Part shown: positions 25,462-34,435 of the stretch, one piece after another
How positions within the stretch are numbered: position 1 is the stretch's first letter
Layout of the letters: each line of letters opens with the position of its first letter
Source: Methanohalophilus halophilus
Lineage (GTDB): Archaea > Halobacteriota > Methanosarcinia > Methanosarcinales > Methanosarcinaceae
Direction: 5' to 3'
Length of the DNA: 64,000 nucleotides
NCBI RefSeq assembly: GCF_001889405.1
Contig: NZ_CP017921.1
Location: forward strand, 1,006,057 to 1,070,056
The notes under the pieces: generated by a model
The model's input: only the letters and a program-made list of their open reading frames with translations
Databases searched by the model: none
What the model was told of the DNA's origin: nothing
Made by a program: the position numbers and the translations under genes

Positions 25462-28214
25462 ATTTTACTGATAATCAACTTAAAGCAATAAATCATAAAG
25501 AAGGAAACCTCAAAATTGTTGCCTGTGCAGGCTCCGGAAAAACAACTGTGATGGCAGAAAGGATTGCAAAGCTAGTAAGTGAAGGAGCTGACAGAGACAA
25601 AATAGTTGCATTCACATATACTGATAAAGCCGCAGACTCCTTAAAATTCAATATAAGGGAGAAACTTGAAAAATGGTCCCCCGATGAACCCCATCTTGGG
25701 GGCATGTATATAGGAACAATACACTCATTTGCTTTTAAAAGACTGAGGGACATTATTCCAAAATACAGGAGTTATGAGGTTCTTGATGAAGTTAAACGAA
25801 TAATCTGGGTGCACAAATATAAAGGTGAAATAGGACTCGATTCCATAAGAAAAGATAAATTGCTAATTGACTCTATCAAACGCTTTTTGAATACAGTGGA
25901 TATAATAAGAGATAATCAGATACCTGCAGAACGTTTGAATGCAATTCCCGATTTTATGGAGGTATATGAAAACTATCTTAATATTTTAGAACGTGAGAAA
26001 TATCTTGATTTTTCAGGAATCCTCCATAAACTTGTTAGTGTTTTAGAATCGAATTCAACCTTACTGACTGATCTAAAAGAAAGCATAGATTATTTGGTTG
26101 TGGATGAATATCAGGATGTAAATAAAATACAGGAAAAATTAATCTATTTGATGGCAGGGGAAAACGGTAATCTCTGTGTTGTCGGTGACGATGATCAGTC
26201 AATTTTTGAGTTCCAAGGTGCTGATGTAAACAATATACTTCAGTTTGAGAACAAATATTGTAACGTGACCACAGTCAAACTTGAAGAAAATTTCAGATGC
26301 CCTGAAGAAGTGATTGAAGCTTCCAGAGACCTTGTGAAAAGGAATAGAAACAGAATAACAAAGAGAATGGTAGCTGGAAATATTGGAGACGAAATTAATA
26401 AGTCAGATTCAGGTGACCTGTATAAAGTTGAATTTGATAACCAGAAAGAAGAGTCAAGTTTTATTATTGATAAAATAAACGATTTAAGAGGATGCGAATA
26501 CAAAGATGAAGATGTATTGAGAGGTCTCGATTATGGGGATATGGCAATTATCGTTAGATCAAGGCTCTCTGCACAACATATTGTCAATGCTTTGAGAGAG
26601 CAACAAATACCTTTCACATTTAAAGGTACCGGTGGTCTTTTTGAAAGGCCCGAAATCAAATTCATACAAGCAATATTTTATTATATTGCAGATTATTCTT
26701 TTTCCAGAGAGGAACCACCGGTTGATTTAAATCATCTTAGAAATAGTTTTGAATCTTTAGACATCAATCATTTAGAATGGGGTCAATTATCTCAACAATT
26801 TGAAGAGTTGAAATCCTATATCAAATCCATCACTCCTTCAAATCCAATAGCACCTCAAAGAAGGACTTTTTTACAAGAATTTTATTACCAATTAATGGGA
26901 ATATTGGAAGTTGATAGTGACCACTATTCAGAAGACTTACTGTATGACTTTGGAAGGTTCAGTAAGTTGGTTGCAGAATTCGAATCTATACATGGATGGA
27001 TAAACTATGGCTCATTCATACAATTCGTTACCTTTTTGGCAATTTATGCTCAAAACAAAACAGATGAAGGAGGAATTGATGACCCCAGGAATACTAATTC
27101 AGTCAACGTTTTGACCATTCATCAGGCAAAAGGACTTGAATTTCCACTTGTATTTATACCGGATGTGTCTACCGGAAGGGTTCCTTCAAGAAATAGGAAT
27201 AGAAAACCTAAGACACATTTTGAAGAGGGAATTATTGATCTTGATTCCTTTTGTTCTGGAGATGAGGGAGAAAGGCGCTTATTTTATGTTGCTACGACAA
27301 GAACAAAGAAATTTTTGTTTATGGCCCGGGCAAAAGACAACGGAGGAAAAAACCTAGTTTCCAGGTCAAAATATTATACTGAATTTGATCATGAAATTAT
27401 GGAATATAATAATAAGCCTGATCCTACGTCCAGAAATAAAATTGAACCCCAATGTAAACCGAATATGGAACTAATGCCAACCTCATTTACTGATATAAGG
27501 CATTATATTGAATGCCCTTATCGTTATCGTTTACAGCAGATGATGGGTTTCTCTCCTGTAATTAATCTTGCATATGGATATGGTTTGCAGGTACATAATT
27601 TACTTAACTATATTCATAAAACATATGGAGGAGAGCCACCCTCATTAAAAGAAATCGAATCTTTAGTAGAGTCTGACTTTTTCCTCAGATTTACCAGAGG
27701 TGAACCTTTAGAGAATATGAAACGAAAATGCAAAGAAATTATTAGTAATTATATTGAGGAATATAATGATCAATTTGAATTAAAACTGGAAACAGAAAAA
27801 CCTTTTGAATTTCCTCTAGAAGGTGCTTTAATTTCAGGTGAAATTGATTTAATTCAAAAAATAGATCCATCAAGTCAGGAAATAAAGAATGTATCTATAA
27901 TTGATTTTAAAACTGAAAAAGAAGATTATGAAAATTTTCCTCTCCTTAGAATGCAACTGAGATTATATGCAATAGCCGGAAGTAAATCCTTAGGTTTGAA
28001 TCCACTTGATGCAGGTGTACATTTCCTAACTAACAATGTAAGGAGAAATGTGAGTGTGAATCCTGATAAATTGGATGAAACAAGAGGACAGGTTGCTGAT
28101 GCCATAACAAATATAAAAAGAGGGAACTTTATCGCAACTCCTAATCATGATAAATGCAAAAACTGTGATGTGAGGTACGTTTGCAGCAATGGTAAATGCT
28201 GCAATGGTTGTTAA
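25458..28214 (+). CDS. UvrD/AddA-like helicase fused to Cas4/AddB-like Fe-S nuclease
   Basis: The 918-residue protein begins with an SF1 helicase: Walker A CAGSGKTT (residues 23-30), VVDEYQDVNK, VVGDDDQSIFEFQGA, ENFRCPEE, TIHQAKGLEFPLVF and LFYVATTRTK. The C-terminal third is a PD-(D/E)XK nuclease with GEIDLI (about 793) and DFKTEK (about 815). One Cys near residue 686 (IECPYRY) and CKNC...C near 899-910 give the four-Cys iron-staple pattern of AddB/Cas4. It probably unwinds and degrades DNA ends. The ATGA overlap with dcm shows translational coupling. In context it may be the effector of a defence module. Confidence 0.9.
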   Translation: MNFTDNQLKAINHKEGNLKIVACAGSGKTTVMAERIAKLVSEGADRDKIVAFTYTDKAADSLKFNIREKLEKWSPDEPHLGGMYIGTIHSFAFKRLRDIIPKYRSYEVLDEVKRIIWVHKYKGEIGLDSIRKDKLLIDSIKRFLNTVDIIRDNQIPAERLNAIPDFMEVYENYLNILEREKYLDFSGILHKLVSVLESNSTLLTDLKESIDYLVVDEYQDVNKIQEKLIYLMAGENGNLCVVGDDDQSIFEFQGADVNNILQFENKYCNVTTVKLEENFRCPEEVIEASRDLVKRNRNRITKRMVAGNIGDEINKSDSGDLYKVEFDNQKEESSFIIDKINDLRGCEYKDEDVLRGLDYGDMAIIVRSRLSAQHIVNALREQQIPFTFKGTGGLFERPEIKFIQAIFYYIADYSFSREEPPVDLNHLRNSFESLDINHLEWGQLSQQFEELKSYIKSITPSNPIAPQRRTFLQEFYYQLMGILEVDSDHYSEDLLYDFGRFSKLVAEFESIHGWINYGSFIQFVTFLAIYAQNKTDEGGIDDPRNTNSVNVLTIHQAKGLEFPLVFIPDVSTGRVPSRNRNRKPKTHFEEGIIDLDSFCSGDEGERRLFYVATTRTKKFLFMARAKDNGGKNLVSRSKYYTEFDHEIMEYNNKPDPTSRNKIEPQCKPNMELMPTSFTDIRHYIECPYRYRLQQMMGFSPVINLAYGYGLQVHNLLNYIHKTYGGEPPSLKEIESLVESDFFLRFTRGEPLENMKRKCKEIISNYIEEYNDQFELKLETEKPFEFPLEGALISGEIDLIQKIDPSSQEIKNVSIIDFKTEKEDYENFPLLRMQLRLYAIAGSKSLGLNPLDAGVHFLTNNVRRNVSVNPDKLDETRGQVADAITNIKRGNFIATPNHDKCKNCDVRYVCSNGKCCNGC

Positions 28215-28788
28215 ACATTCAATTCAGTTTTACATTTGGGTCATCTCACCTCGTCAATCTTCTCCCTGTCTCTTCCTTTTCTACTGAAATGAAATGTAGT
28301 CCCTGATAGTGTCTCAATGAAGTCATCTCATTGTGTCCTTAGTAAAGATATACCCATAGACTGATATCTCTCACTTGCAATAAATAGGAAATGTGAATGT
28401 CTGTGGTGGAGTTGAAAAGCAATTGGTGAGTTTATCACAATAACATTCCTCTTTTTGCCATAAACCCTATATACCCCTGCCATTTGCACTTAATATGCAT
28501 GAATCAAATCCATGCAACCACATTTTCCGAATTCTGCAACTAACCCGAAGAAGTCCATGCATTTATGTCAGGCATTCATCACGCATTCTCCTGTAGAAAA
28601 AAGCCCATAAAATTCGGGGAATGCGACAAACATCTTTCTCCTGAACTTCTGCAGGACCTCAGGAAAGAATACCACTACTACATCGGTGCCTTCTGGGCCA
28701 CACGGCTGGCAATAATGCTGGTTTCAGAATACAGGAAATTAATAAATTCAAAAATCAGATCTTACTATGTCGTTTACTTTAATTTCAG
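28215..28788. other. Intergenic stretch between island operon and tRNA-Ser
   Basis: About 570 nt without a convincing gene. A plus-strand frame from 28565 (SGIHHAFSCRKKPIKFGECD) has acceptable codon use but runs into the antisense of the tRNA and resembles nothing I know. It could be a remnant of an island gene. No direct repeat of the tRNA end was found. Confidence 0.5.
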
Positions 28789-28908
28789 CGCCGGGGTTGG
28801 GATTCGAACCCAAGCACCCCGTTAGGGGAAACAGGTCTCGAGCCTGCCGCGTTTGGACTCCGCGGCAATTTTGTAAGCCGTTGGATTAGTCCGCTCTGCC
28901 ACCCCGGC
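28789..28908 (-). tRNA. tRNA-Ser (CGA) with probable 34-nt D-arm intron
   Basis: Acceptor GCCGGGG/CCCCGGC, T arm TTGGG TTCGAAT CCCAA, long variable arm with CCCC/GGGG, discriminator G and anticodon loop CTCGAGA (anticodon CGA, 28840-28838) identify tRNA-Ser. The gene is 120 nt, too long by about 34. Removing 28884-28851 restores a D stem GCA/TGC, a normal D loop and an 86-nt tRNA. GGACT (28892-28888) pairs with AGTCC (28859-28855) and is flanked by small bulges, as in a relaxed bulge-helix-bulge. The exact splice points are uncertain by a few nt. CCA is not encoded. Confidence 0.85.
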
Positions 28909-28966
28909 ACAATGTGCTTGGCTTGAAGGAGTTTATGGCTTAAAAAGGTATCGAAGGGCGCAATTA

Positions 28967-30220
28967 TCAGAAATCAAAGAGGCTTTTCTGTTGTTTTGCG
29001 GCAAGGTTTGGGTCATCGGGGTCGGCTTTCTGCGAACTGGATTTCTTGTTTGCTTTCAAATTGTCGGGCAGCTCGATCCAGCCGTATTTGCCCCCTCCGC
29101 CGGGGTGCAGGATCACGTCCTCATTGCGGAAGGCCTCGATGCTTCTCACAATCCGGGGGTCCACGAAATCCAGCTGGGAGATGTCGGCCTCCAGCAGCAC
29201 GGCCGTCTCACTGCCAAAATGCTCCACAAGAGCTTTCCAGGCATTGCTCACGCCCTTTGTATTGATGCTTGCATGATCCAGGGCCATCATGATGATCTCT
29301 GCCAGGGGTATCAGGTGGAGGTAATCCGGGCGGTGGGAAGGATGTTCCGGGGTGTCATAGTTGGCCAGTTCGTTTACCCGGTCTGCCACACCTTTCTTGA
29401 TCTGGCCACCACAAACCCGGCAATTCCAGTCCAGGTTTATTGCCTCTTCCATTGTGTAATGCCGGTAACACTTGATACAGGCTGATTCATTGTACTTGCC
29501 TTCCTGCGGGAAGAATCCCACATTGAGCACACAGCCATACCCCTCTTTCCTCTGGATTGCCTTTTTAACACCTTCAAAGGAAACTTCAGGAACTTCCAGG
29601 CGGTTGAATTCCCGGGCCAGTTTATTGGACCAGGGAGAATGGGCATCGGAATTAGAAAGAAATGTCAAATCCTGCAGTTCTTCTATCCTGTCTGCATAAT
29701 CACTGTCAGCGCTCAACCCCAGTTCCAGGAAAGCAATACTATCGGCCATATCCCCGTAGCAACTTTCCAGGCTGTCATGGTAGGCATACATGGCAGTCCA
29801 GGGGGTAAACGCATGACAGGGGCCGATTAGGGCTCCGACATCGGTTGCAATCTCTGCAATCTGGCCTCCGTCCAGTTTAAGCGTTGGTCTGCCGTCCACG
29901 GTGAGATCTCCATGTCCAGCCACCTTTTCTGCCAGTTCCTCTGCTTTGGATATGGAGGGGACTAGCAGCAGATGGTGTACGCGGTTTTTGTCCTCTATCT
30001 CAGTTGTAAGAATAAAAGAAGTATTATCGATACCGACCGTCCCGTCATCCTGTGCATATTCCCTGATCTCGGAAAGCCATTTGGGATGTATGCAATCTCC
30101 TGTTGCCACAAGATTGATTCCCTTTTTGGCGGCTTCCCGGGCCATCACAGGCAGTTCCATCTTATTGGAACAGGCCATGGAATATTTGGAATGCAGGTGC
30201 AGGTCGGCATTAATTAACAT
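28967..30220 (-). CDS. endoQ: Endonuclease Q (PHP-family DNA repair nuclease)
   Basis: The protein has 417 residues. The N-terminal PHP metal site is NADLHLHSKYS (residues 4-14), with LSNSDAHSPW later. A zinc module follows (CIKCYRHY, then CRVCGGQ), and a helix-hairpin-like C-terminal region. The end, KQQKSLFDF, fits a PCNA-interacting PIP box. EndoQ cleaves 5' of deaminated bases such as uracil and hypoxanthine. The start is 2 nt from the PAC2 gene stop, so it is the last gene of the primase-GINS-ribosomal operon. Confidence 0.92.
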   Translation of the reverse strand: MLINADLHLHSKYSMACSNKMELPVMAREAAKKGINLVATGDCIHPKWLSEIREYAQDDGTVGIDNTSFILTTEIEDKNRVHHLLLVPSISKAEELAEKVAGHGDLTVDGRPTLKLDGGQIAEIATDVGALIGPCHAFTPWTAMYAYHDSLESCYGDMADSIAFLELGLSADSDYADRIEELQDLTFLSNSDAHSPWSNKLAREFNRLEVPEVSFEGVKKAIQRKEGYGCVLNVGFFPQEGKYNESACIKCYRHYTMEEAINLDWNCRVCGGQIKKGVADRVNELANYDTPEHPSHRPDYLHLIPLAEIIMMALDHASINTKGVSNAWKALVEHFGSETAVLLEADISQLDFVDPRIVRSIEAFRNEDVILHPGGGGKYGWIELPDNLKANKKSSSQKADPDDPNLAAKQQKSLFDF

Positions 30221-30222
30221 GC

Positions 30223-31002
30223 TTACCCGATATAACCCAGGTCCTCATCACTCGGTGGTGTTTCCGGGAGCGTCTGTTGCTGTTGCTGCTGTTTGGCTTC
30301 TACGAGGTTGGCCATGATTTTCTCCATCTCTTTAGCACGTTCCTCAAGTTCACTGATATCAACCTCGATATCAAGTATACTGCTCAGCACAGCAAGCAGG
30401 GACTGGGCACTTTTAGGATCTACAAGATATCCTGACGTGTATCCCATAAGACATGCAGCATCAATATCCCTGAATTTGCTCAGGCCAAGGATCAGTCCCG
30501 AAGCTCCAACAATTCCGCCGTTGGGTTCTTTTTCCTTGAAGGTGACTCCGTGCTCTTTAAGACTTTCTGTAAGCTCTTCCTTATTCACGGCACCCATAAC
30601 TTCATCAACATGGTCCAGCTGTCCCGTTGGGAATCCTCCGAGAGAATATATCCTGGAAACCCCGTACTCTTCGGCAATATCCAGGTACAGGTCACACAGC
30701 TCGTAATGTCCCTCTGAATTTGTACTTTGCTGGTCGCCTGCAAGCAGCAGGATGTCCTTGCCATTTACCTGGAATGTATAGAATGCGTTACTTACAAGTC
30801 TCACTGTACTATTTTCATCCACGAGTACCTGAGGTGGGAAAGAGGTGGAATATATTTCCAGAAGCTTTTCTGCTTCGAATTGCTCGATGAGATGATCAAC
30901 AACAAGTTTGCCCACATGTCCCACACCCGGCAGGCCGACAAGCAGGGTAGAATCCTGAATTTCAATCTCAGTATTTTGACGCACGATTTTTGTATTCTGC
31001 AT
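30223..31002 (-). CDS. PAC2-family proteasome assembly chaperone-like protein
   Basis: The 259-residue protein starts with KIVRQNTEIEIQDSTLLVGL, followed by PGVGHVGKLVVDHLIEQF and a GASGLILGLSKFRDI segment, typical of archaeal PAC2 proteins (COG2047 group). It ends in a glutamine-rich helix. Family members assist proteasome assembly or have related roles. The ATG at 31002 lies 5 nt after the nop10 stop. A TTG at 31011 is a less likely start. Confidence 0.88.
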   Translation of the reverse strand: MQNTKIVRQNTEIEIQDSTLLVGLPGVGHVGKLVVDHLIEQFEAEKLLEIYSTSFPPQVLVDENSTVRLVSNAFYTFQVNGKDILLLAGDQQSTNSEGHYELCDLYLDIAEEYGVSRIYSLGGFPTGQLDHVDEVMGAVNKEELTESLKEHGVTFKEKEPNGGIVGASGLILGLSKFRDIDAACLMGYTSGYLVDPKSAQSLLAVLSSILDIEVDISELEERAKEMEKIMANLVEAKQQQQQQTLPETPPSDEDLGYIG

Positions 31003-31007
31003 TGGAA

Positions 31008-31163
31008 TCAATTCCTTTTGCTCAATCTGCGATATTTCCCGTAAGGGTCACGGGGAGAATAGCGGGCAGGTGAAGGTTTGATTGGCCTTCCCCCGCATTT
31101 GGGACACGTTTCCTGTAGGGTATATTCCCCGCAGGAAATGCATTTCAAAATCTTTTTACCCAA
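31008..31163 (-). CDS. nop10: H/ACA RNP protein Nop10
   Basis: The 51-residue gene starts at TTG (31163). It has a Cys4 zinc ribbon: KCISCGEY, then CPKCGGRP. The typical Nop10 tail PSPARYSPRDPYGKYRR follows. Nop10 supports Cbf5 in rRNA pseudouridylation. It lies 6 nt after the aIF2alpha stop, and the next gene follows at once, so it is inside the operon. It is short and easily missed. Confidence 0.95.
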   Translation of the reverse strand: MGKKILKCISCGEYTLQETCPKCGGRPIKPSPARYSPRDPYGKYRRLSKRN

Positions 31164-31169
31164 TCGTTA

Positions 31170-31967
31170 TCACGCCTTGGCAGTTTCGGCATGCCTGTGG
31201 AAGGCACCTTCTCCGCCAAGATATTCTATTTTTTCGATGGCTTTTTCTGCAGATTCCTTCAGGACAGATTCTGCGATCTTATAATCAGGAGCTATTACCC
31301 TGATACGGTATCTGGGTGCACCGGTATATGTTATATCCAGACGGACATCTTCCATCTTCACTTCACTGGCGGCCCGTAAGGCCTCCTTGATGATCTCGAT
31401 CCCGTTCGGTGCAGAACTTGTAAGGTCTATATGTCCGGCAATCTCCACAAACGGCAGTTTGATATTGTCCTGTGCGAGTTTGACAATGATTTCAACAACT
31501 TTTTCATCGATCTTGAGGTTGCTGAAGGCATTTTCCCCGCGCATGGCAGCTTCTTCAAAGGCAGAATATTTGCTTCCGAATTCTGTGTCAAAAGAATCTT
31601 CTATTTCCTGAAGTTGCTGTTTGTCGAGTCTTGCTTCTTCTGCAACGAACTGAAGCCATTTCTCAGCCTTCTGTTCGTTCTTCCATTCCTGGATCTTAGC
31701 CCTTTTCTGATGTTCATTTACATCTTTGAGGGAAAGGTCAATATGGCGACGTGAGGTATCTACTCTCAGGACCTTGCAGACAATTTTCTGTCCTTCCCTG
31801 ACGTGATCCCTGACATACTTGACCCATCCTGCCTTAATCTCAGATATATGGATGAATCCTTCTTTCCCGTCGTATTCCTCAAGAGTCGTGTAGGCGCCAA
31901 AGTCAGTAACATTTTTTACCGCACAGACTACAAAATCACCGACTTCAGGCCATTTGTTGTTGTCCAT
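31170..31967 (-). CDS. Translation initiation factor aIF2 alpha subunit
   Basis: The protein has 265 residues. The N-terminal S1 domain reads VGDFVVCAVKNVTDFGAYTTL, then a helical middle domain and a C-terminal alpha-beta domain (VKMEDVRLDITYTGAPRYRI). It is the tRNA-binding subunit of aIF2. It lies between rps27e and nop10, the conserved archaeal order S27e-aIF2alpha-Nop10-PAC2. Length is normal. Confidence 0.97.
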   Translation of the reverse strand: MDNNKWPEVGDFVVCAVKNVTDFGAYTTLEEYDGKEGFIHISEIKAGWVKYVRDHVREGQKIVCKVLRVDTSRRHIDLSLKDVNEHQKRAKIQEWKNEQKAEKWLQFVAEEARLDKQQLQEIEDSFDTEFGSKYSAFEEAAMRGENAFSNLKIDEKVVEIIVKLAQDNIKLPFVEIAGHIDLTSSAPNGIEIIKEALRAASEVKMEDVRLDITYTGAPRYRIRVIAPDYKIAESVLKESAEKAIEKIEYLGGEGAFHRHAETAKA

Positions 31968-31976
31968 TAATATCCC

Positions 31977-32153
31977 TTATTCGAGTACTTCCAGTATATG
32001 TGTTGTAATTGCAGATTTTCCGCCTGTTGGTTCTGCAAGGGTCCTGCCGCATACAAGACAGGTGACTTTCTGGCTTGCACTGCCAAAAATAACCTGCTCA
32101 TTGGAGCAATCATTGCATTTTACTTTCAAAAATCTACTTTTTGGTTCGGCCAT
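31977..32153 (-). CDS. rps27e: 30S ribosomal protein S27e
   Basis: The 58-residue product reads [16 protein letters not shown], then [17 protein letters not shown]. This gives the Cys4 zinc finger of S27e. The stop TAA is at 31979-31977. It starts 6 nt after the L44e stop region and precedes aIF2alpha. It is short enough to be overlooked in an automated list. Confidence 0.96.
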   Translation of the reverse strand: MAEPKSRFLKVKCNDCSNEQVIFGSASQKVTCLVCGRTLAEPTGGKSAITTHILEVLE

Positions 32154-32159
32154 TTATGC

Positions 32160-32438
32160 TCACTCCTTGAAATCGAATTTCTTTGCACGGAAGCAGGGTC
32201 TCTGATGTGCCTTGTTGCACTTGCTGCAACGGTATCGCAGGGCAATCCTTTTTGTTGGCTTGTCACCACTTGGGACCTTGGAGAACTTCCCACTGTTTCC
32301 TATACCAGTATGCCTTTTCTTCTGCCTTCTGATACGTGTGGTCATTGATTCCCTGCCCTTTTTAACCTTTTCAGCAACATGTTCTGTATGGGTTTTGCAG
32401 TAAGGGCAGTATGTTCTGAACCTTTTTGGGATCTTCAT
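32160..32438 (-). CDS. rpl44e: 50S ribosomal protein L44e
   Basis: The 92-residue protein starts [20 protein letters not shown], with a second CxxC later ([10 protein letters not shown]), the L44e zinc ribbon. It lies near the E site of the large subunit. The ATG at 32438 is preferred over one 9 nt upstream because it fits family length. It is cotranscribed with rps27e. Confidence 0.97.
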   Translation of the reverse strand: MKIPKRFRTYCPYCKTHTEHVAEKVKKGRESMTTRIRRQKKRHTGIGNSGKFSKVPSGDKPTKRIALRYRCSKCNKAHQRPCFRAKKFDFKE

Positions 32439-32464
32439 TATCTTCACACCTTTAATGTTGATTT

Positions 32465-33133
32465 TTATTCCTGATTTATTGGATATGCAGCACCACGTTT
32501 TACCAATCCCTGAGCATTCATGGAAGGCAAAACCACAACGTCTTCTGCTGCAAGTGTATAATTGAGATTATCCATCGCTTTTATGGTAGGAAGGTCTTTC
32601 AATATTCGGACAACAAAGTATTCCTTACTTATATTGTTTTTGCCCGTATCTTCCTCTGCAGGGAGTTCCTGCGAGATGGTCCCGGTTTCCTCTTCTTCAT
32701 CTGTTTCATCAGATATTATACTTTCTTTCGCAAAACCCTTCTCCTGCCTATCCTGCGGGTTCATGATAGGTTCGAGCAATTCGGACCTTGCAATCTGGAT
32801 TGCTGAAAGGGTGGCATCAAAAACTTTGCGTTCGGATTCCAGGAGTTTGTCAAGGTCCTGTCGGGATGAGATGTTGGAAAATGCATTTGAGGTTGCTCTG
32901 GATGTTATTTTACGGATTCTCCTGATAAAAATCGTTTCCACATCATTGAGGGCACTTTGCATTTCGTCTTCTAAAATCTTTGATTCAACTGATCGCGGAT
33001 TGTTGATCTTTTTGATTTCTTCTTCCAATTCCCGTATATATTCATCAACCTTTTCATAAAAATCATAGGGAAGGGAATTTAAAGATGAGCTGTTTTCCTG
33101 GCGGAGAATACTCTTTAATTCAGTACGATCCAT
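32465..33133 (-). CDS. Archaeal GINS complex subunit (Gins51-like)
   Basis: The 222-residue protein has a helical N-terminal A domain ([20 protein letters not shown]) and an acidic linker. A small C-terminal B domain follows ([20 protein letters not shown]...). This order (A then B) is that of Gins51. The protein connects MCM and Cdc45/GAN in the replisome. It overlaps the end of priS by 14 nt, the usual archaeal pairing with primase. An upstream ATG at 33142 is possible. Confidence 0.88.
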   Translation of the reverse strand: MDRTELKSILRQENSSSLNSLPYDFYEKVDEYIRELEEEIKKINNPRSVESKILEDEMQSALNDVETIFIRRIRKITSRATSNAFSNISSRQDLDKLLESERKVFDATLSAIQIARSELLEPIMNPQDRQEKGFAKESIISDETDEEEETGTISQELPAEEDTGKNNISKEYFVVRILKDLPTIKAMDNLNYTLAAEDVVVLPSMNAQGLVKRGAAYPINQE

Positions 33134-34346
33134 ATTCAGCAACCCCTCTGCACATCAAATACACCGCTGCATATTCGGGAAGTTCCTGTACTCCCTCTTC
33201 AACCCGGATATCCAGATCCTTCATTTGTACTTCAAAAGGTTTTATGGCTTTTAACGTTACCGGCTTATCCGAAAAAGCAACAGCATCCTGAAGTGGTTCG
33301 AAATCCTCCATGTCTTCCAGACCTAAAGGAATTACCTTCATCCCTGAGCCGCCGTGCAGGGAACCCGGTAATCGTATCAATCTTTTTATATCTGCGGTGA
33401 CCGGTTCATCCACCTGTGCTGATCCCGCCAGCGTGACTCGATGCTGGTCGATGGTATTATCAAAAAATTGGGCCATTATGGCTTTGAAATCCTTAATTTT
33501 TCCAAAATCCAGTCTTCCTCTGCGTATGTCTTCCAGGGCTTTACTGTCTTTGGATATCCGGTTCATCCGTTGCTGTGTTTTTTTGCCAAATCCCTTTGTA
33601 TTTTTTATATCCGCAAAACGCTCCTTTTCTTCCTTTTGTCCTTCTTCTTCAAGATATGAGGCAATATATTCAGCAAGTCTTTTCCCCCAGCCGGTATCGG
33701 GGTTTTTGATGACATATTTGGAAAGTATCTCAGTTCGGTCATTGAAGGTACGTGTTCCGGTTCCATGGTCTCCGATCATGAATTCTTTCTGGTAGAAATA
33801 TTCAGATTTAATCCCCTTTCCTCCCACATAATCCACAATTTCCCTTCTCTGGGAACTTTCCAGATTCCATATTAAGGGGTCAGTTATATGGAAGTGGTAT
33901 CCCCTCCCACCGGAAAAGACGGCTTTTATATTATCTTCGTCAAAACCAAAATCATCTACCAGGAAATCCAGCAGTCTCAATGATTCTGTTTTTACCATAT
34001 CCAGCATTGCTGCATAGGAAGAAGGGGCATCCTGCAAGTGATCAGCATCCAGATCAAAAATCAGGTCTGCACCCTGCCATTTTTTCTCTTTCATTGTGGG
34101 TGCATCCGGATAATCATAAAGGGCAACCGAATGATACACATGGGCCGGTTGCATCGATACAAGATAATCTCTGAGTTCTCCTTGCGTACCGAATGCTTTA
34201 TGCCTGTACATCATGGTTTCCGGCATGGAATCATACGATATGAATCCCCATTCACGGTTGGTCAGGGAATGGGGGGCATGTATCTTTGCCTCCCTGTAAT
34301 AATCATGGAACCTTGATTTGAGATAGCGTCTTGTTGATGTGTTCAT
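33120..34346 (-). CDS. priS: DNA primase small subunit PriS
   Basis: The 408-residue catalytic primase subunit has DLIFDLDADHL, the metal-binding DxD of the AEP fold, then FSGGRGYHFHI. A later zinc-like region is replaced by a charged insertion. It makes RNA/DNA primers with PriL (not here). An ATG at 34364 would add six residues. A TATA-like CTATAAAG about 40 nt before the start is shared with the divergent rqcH promoter region. Confidence 0.95.
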   Translation of the reverse strand: MNTSTRRYLKSRFHDYYREAKIHAPHSLTNREWGFISYDSMPETMMYRHKAFGTQGELRDYLVSMQPAHVYHSVALYDYPDAPTMKEKKWQGADLIFDLDADHLQDAPSSYAAMLDMVKTESLRLLDFLVDDFGFDEDNIKAVFSGGRGYHFHITDPLIWNLESSQRREIVDYVGGKGIKSEYFYQKEFMIGDHGTGTRTFNDRTEILSKYVIKNPDTGWGKRLAEYIASYLEEEGQKEEKERFADIKNTKGFGKKTQQRMNRISKDSKALEDIRRGRLDFGKIKDFKAIMAQFFDNTIDQHRVTLAGSAQVDEPVTADIKRLIRLPGSLHGGSGMKVIPLGLEDMEDFEPLQDAVAFSDKPVTLKAIKPFEVQMKDLDIRVEEGVQELPEYAAVYLMCRGVAEYGSY

Positions 34347-34435
34347 CTTCTGTGCCTTTTCCATCTCTAATTTTAATCGGGGATATTAATCTATTGCACA
34401 AAACTTTATAGCCCCTTCCCCAATTAGTACAGTTT

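Noticed and set aside
21048-28214. A Gabija (GajA-GajB) system
   Set aside because: An OLD-like protein and a UvrD-like helicase are both present, but they are 2.6 kb apart with debris, vsr and dcm between, and the helicase is much longer than GajB and carries a nuclease.
28565-28825. Small gene beside tRNA-Ser
   Set aside because: The frame runs into the antisense of the tRNA and has no recognised family or ribosome binding site; kept only as possible debris.
28789-28908. tRNA-Leu(UAG) with a canonical anticodon-loop intron
   Set aside because: A CTTA|GAC join is possible, but the discriminator is G (Ser), an intact CTCGAGA anticodon loop exists, and the D-arm model restores all stems.
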